Of a stretch of 37,442 nt of DNA, positions 37,201-37,442 are shown piece by piece. How positions within the stretch are numbered: position 1 is the first letter of the stretch; every line of letters starts with the position of its first letter. Under the pieces are notes generated by a model, which searched no databases, was not told the DNA's origin, and saw only the letters and a list, made by a program, of their open reading frames with translations. A program made the translations under genes and the position numbers. The DNA comes from Bordetella parapertussis (GTDB lineage Bacteria; Pseudomonadota; Gammaproteobacteria; Burkholderiales; SG8-41): NCBI GenBank assembly GCA_945870465.1, contig CAMBSS010000020.1, positions 1-37,442 on the forward strand, read 5' to 3'.

Positions 37201-37442
37201 GGCTTTGTCCTCTTGTCTTTGCCGAGCTGGCGCTCGAGTTCACGCACCCTGCGTGCCAATTCATCAAGCTGCCGCAACTGCGCGGCGTTCTTGAGCCAGC
37301 GCTGGTGGGTTGAAAACGGATAAACGCCGGTGTACGTGCCCGGCTGATCGAGCGATTTCATGACGAGCGTGCCCGCGGACACGCTGACGTTGTCGGCGAT
37401 GGTGATATGGCCGTAAATCATCGCTGCACCGCCGAGCGCGCA
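37197..37442 (-). CDS. lpxD: UDP-3-O-(3-hydroxymyristoyl)glucosamine N-acyltransferase, partial (C-terminus only)
   Basis: The last 81 residues of LpxD, which adds the N-linked acyl chain in lipid A synthesis; the rest is beyond the right edge. The frame runs open to the window end. It shows the final hexapeptide-repeat coils ([20 protein letters not shown]), the family's [20 protein letters not shown], and a C-terminal helix ([18 protein letters not shown]). Its position ahead of fabZ-lpxA-lpxB confirms it. Confidence 0.94.
   Translation of the reverse strand, partial: CALGGAAMIYGHITIADNVSVSAGTLVMKSLDQPGTYTGVYPFSTHQRWLKNAAQLRQLDELARRVRELERQLGKDKRTKP
37208..37213 (-). promoter_or_regulatory. 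Ribosome binding site deciding the fabZ start
   Basis: AGAGGA on the minus strand lies within the 3' end of lpxD, seven bases before GTG 37200 and 16 before ATG 37191. It favours the GTG. Confidence 0.55.

Overview
The window reads as chromosomal DNA of a betaproteobacterium, probably Burkholderiales or a close relative (inference). The grounds are the high-GC coding, the rpoE-rseA-rseB block, the gene order pyrG-kdsA-eno-ftsB, an lpxD-fabZ-lpxA-lpxB-rnhB block, and five Bug/TctC-type periplasmic receptors, a family greatly expanded in that group. Coding density is very high and no gene-free stretch exceeds 300 bases. I saw no tRNA, rRNA, CRISPR array, transposase or phage gene.

Layout. (1) 1-1974, minus strand: the envelope-stress sigma factor rpoE, its anti-sigma rseA and the start of rseB (cut by the window edge). 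(2) 2167-9071, minus strand: two Bug receptors, two paralogous alpha/beta hydrolases, a short-chain dehydrogenase, a NodB-type deacetylase and a substrate-binding/permease fusion of the osmoprotectant ABC type with no ATPase gene beside it. A hairpin-forming repeat (6345-6455) splits this run. (3) 9236-10933, plus strand: a carboxymuconolactone-decarboxylase-like protein and a third Bug receptor, with a palindromic repeat between them. (4) 10940-16291, minus strand: hydrolase, Bug receptor, hydrolase, Ntn-type C45 acyltransferase/peptidase, second CMD-like protein and ketopantoate-reductase-like protein, tightly packed and partly overlapping. (5) 16423-18778, plus strand: fifth Bug receptor and an omega-amino-acid:pyruvate-type aminotransferase. 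Regions 2-5 look like an accessory catabolic island in which hydrolase and receptor genes have been reiterated; the substrate is unknown.

(6) 18785-22345, minus strand: a 1186-residue flavin/iron-sulfur oxidoreductase with the domain layout of an NfnB-NfnA (GltD plus PyrK-like) fusion. (7) 22503-31132: core genes. These are a tiny membrane protein, folD, ftsB, eno, kdsA and pyrG (the last four a tight minus-strand operon), then ppsA divergent from its regulator ppsR. (8) 31129-34223: a SpoU/TrmH RNA methyltransferase translationally coupled to a senA-like (EgtB-related) gene, which is divergent from a senB-like glycosyltransferase. Together these suggest a selenoneine biosynthesis module placed between trmH and rnhB. 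(9) 34233-37442, minus strand: rnhB, lpxB, lpxA, fabZ and the end of lpxD (lipid A and fatty-acid synthesis).

The most interesting parts are the senA/senB module without senC, the giant Nfn-like fusion, and the reiterated hydrolase/Bug-receptor island. All functional names come from reading motifs and gene order by eye; no database search was possible.
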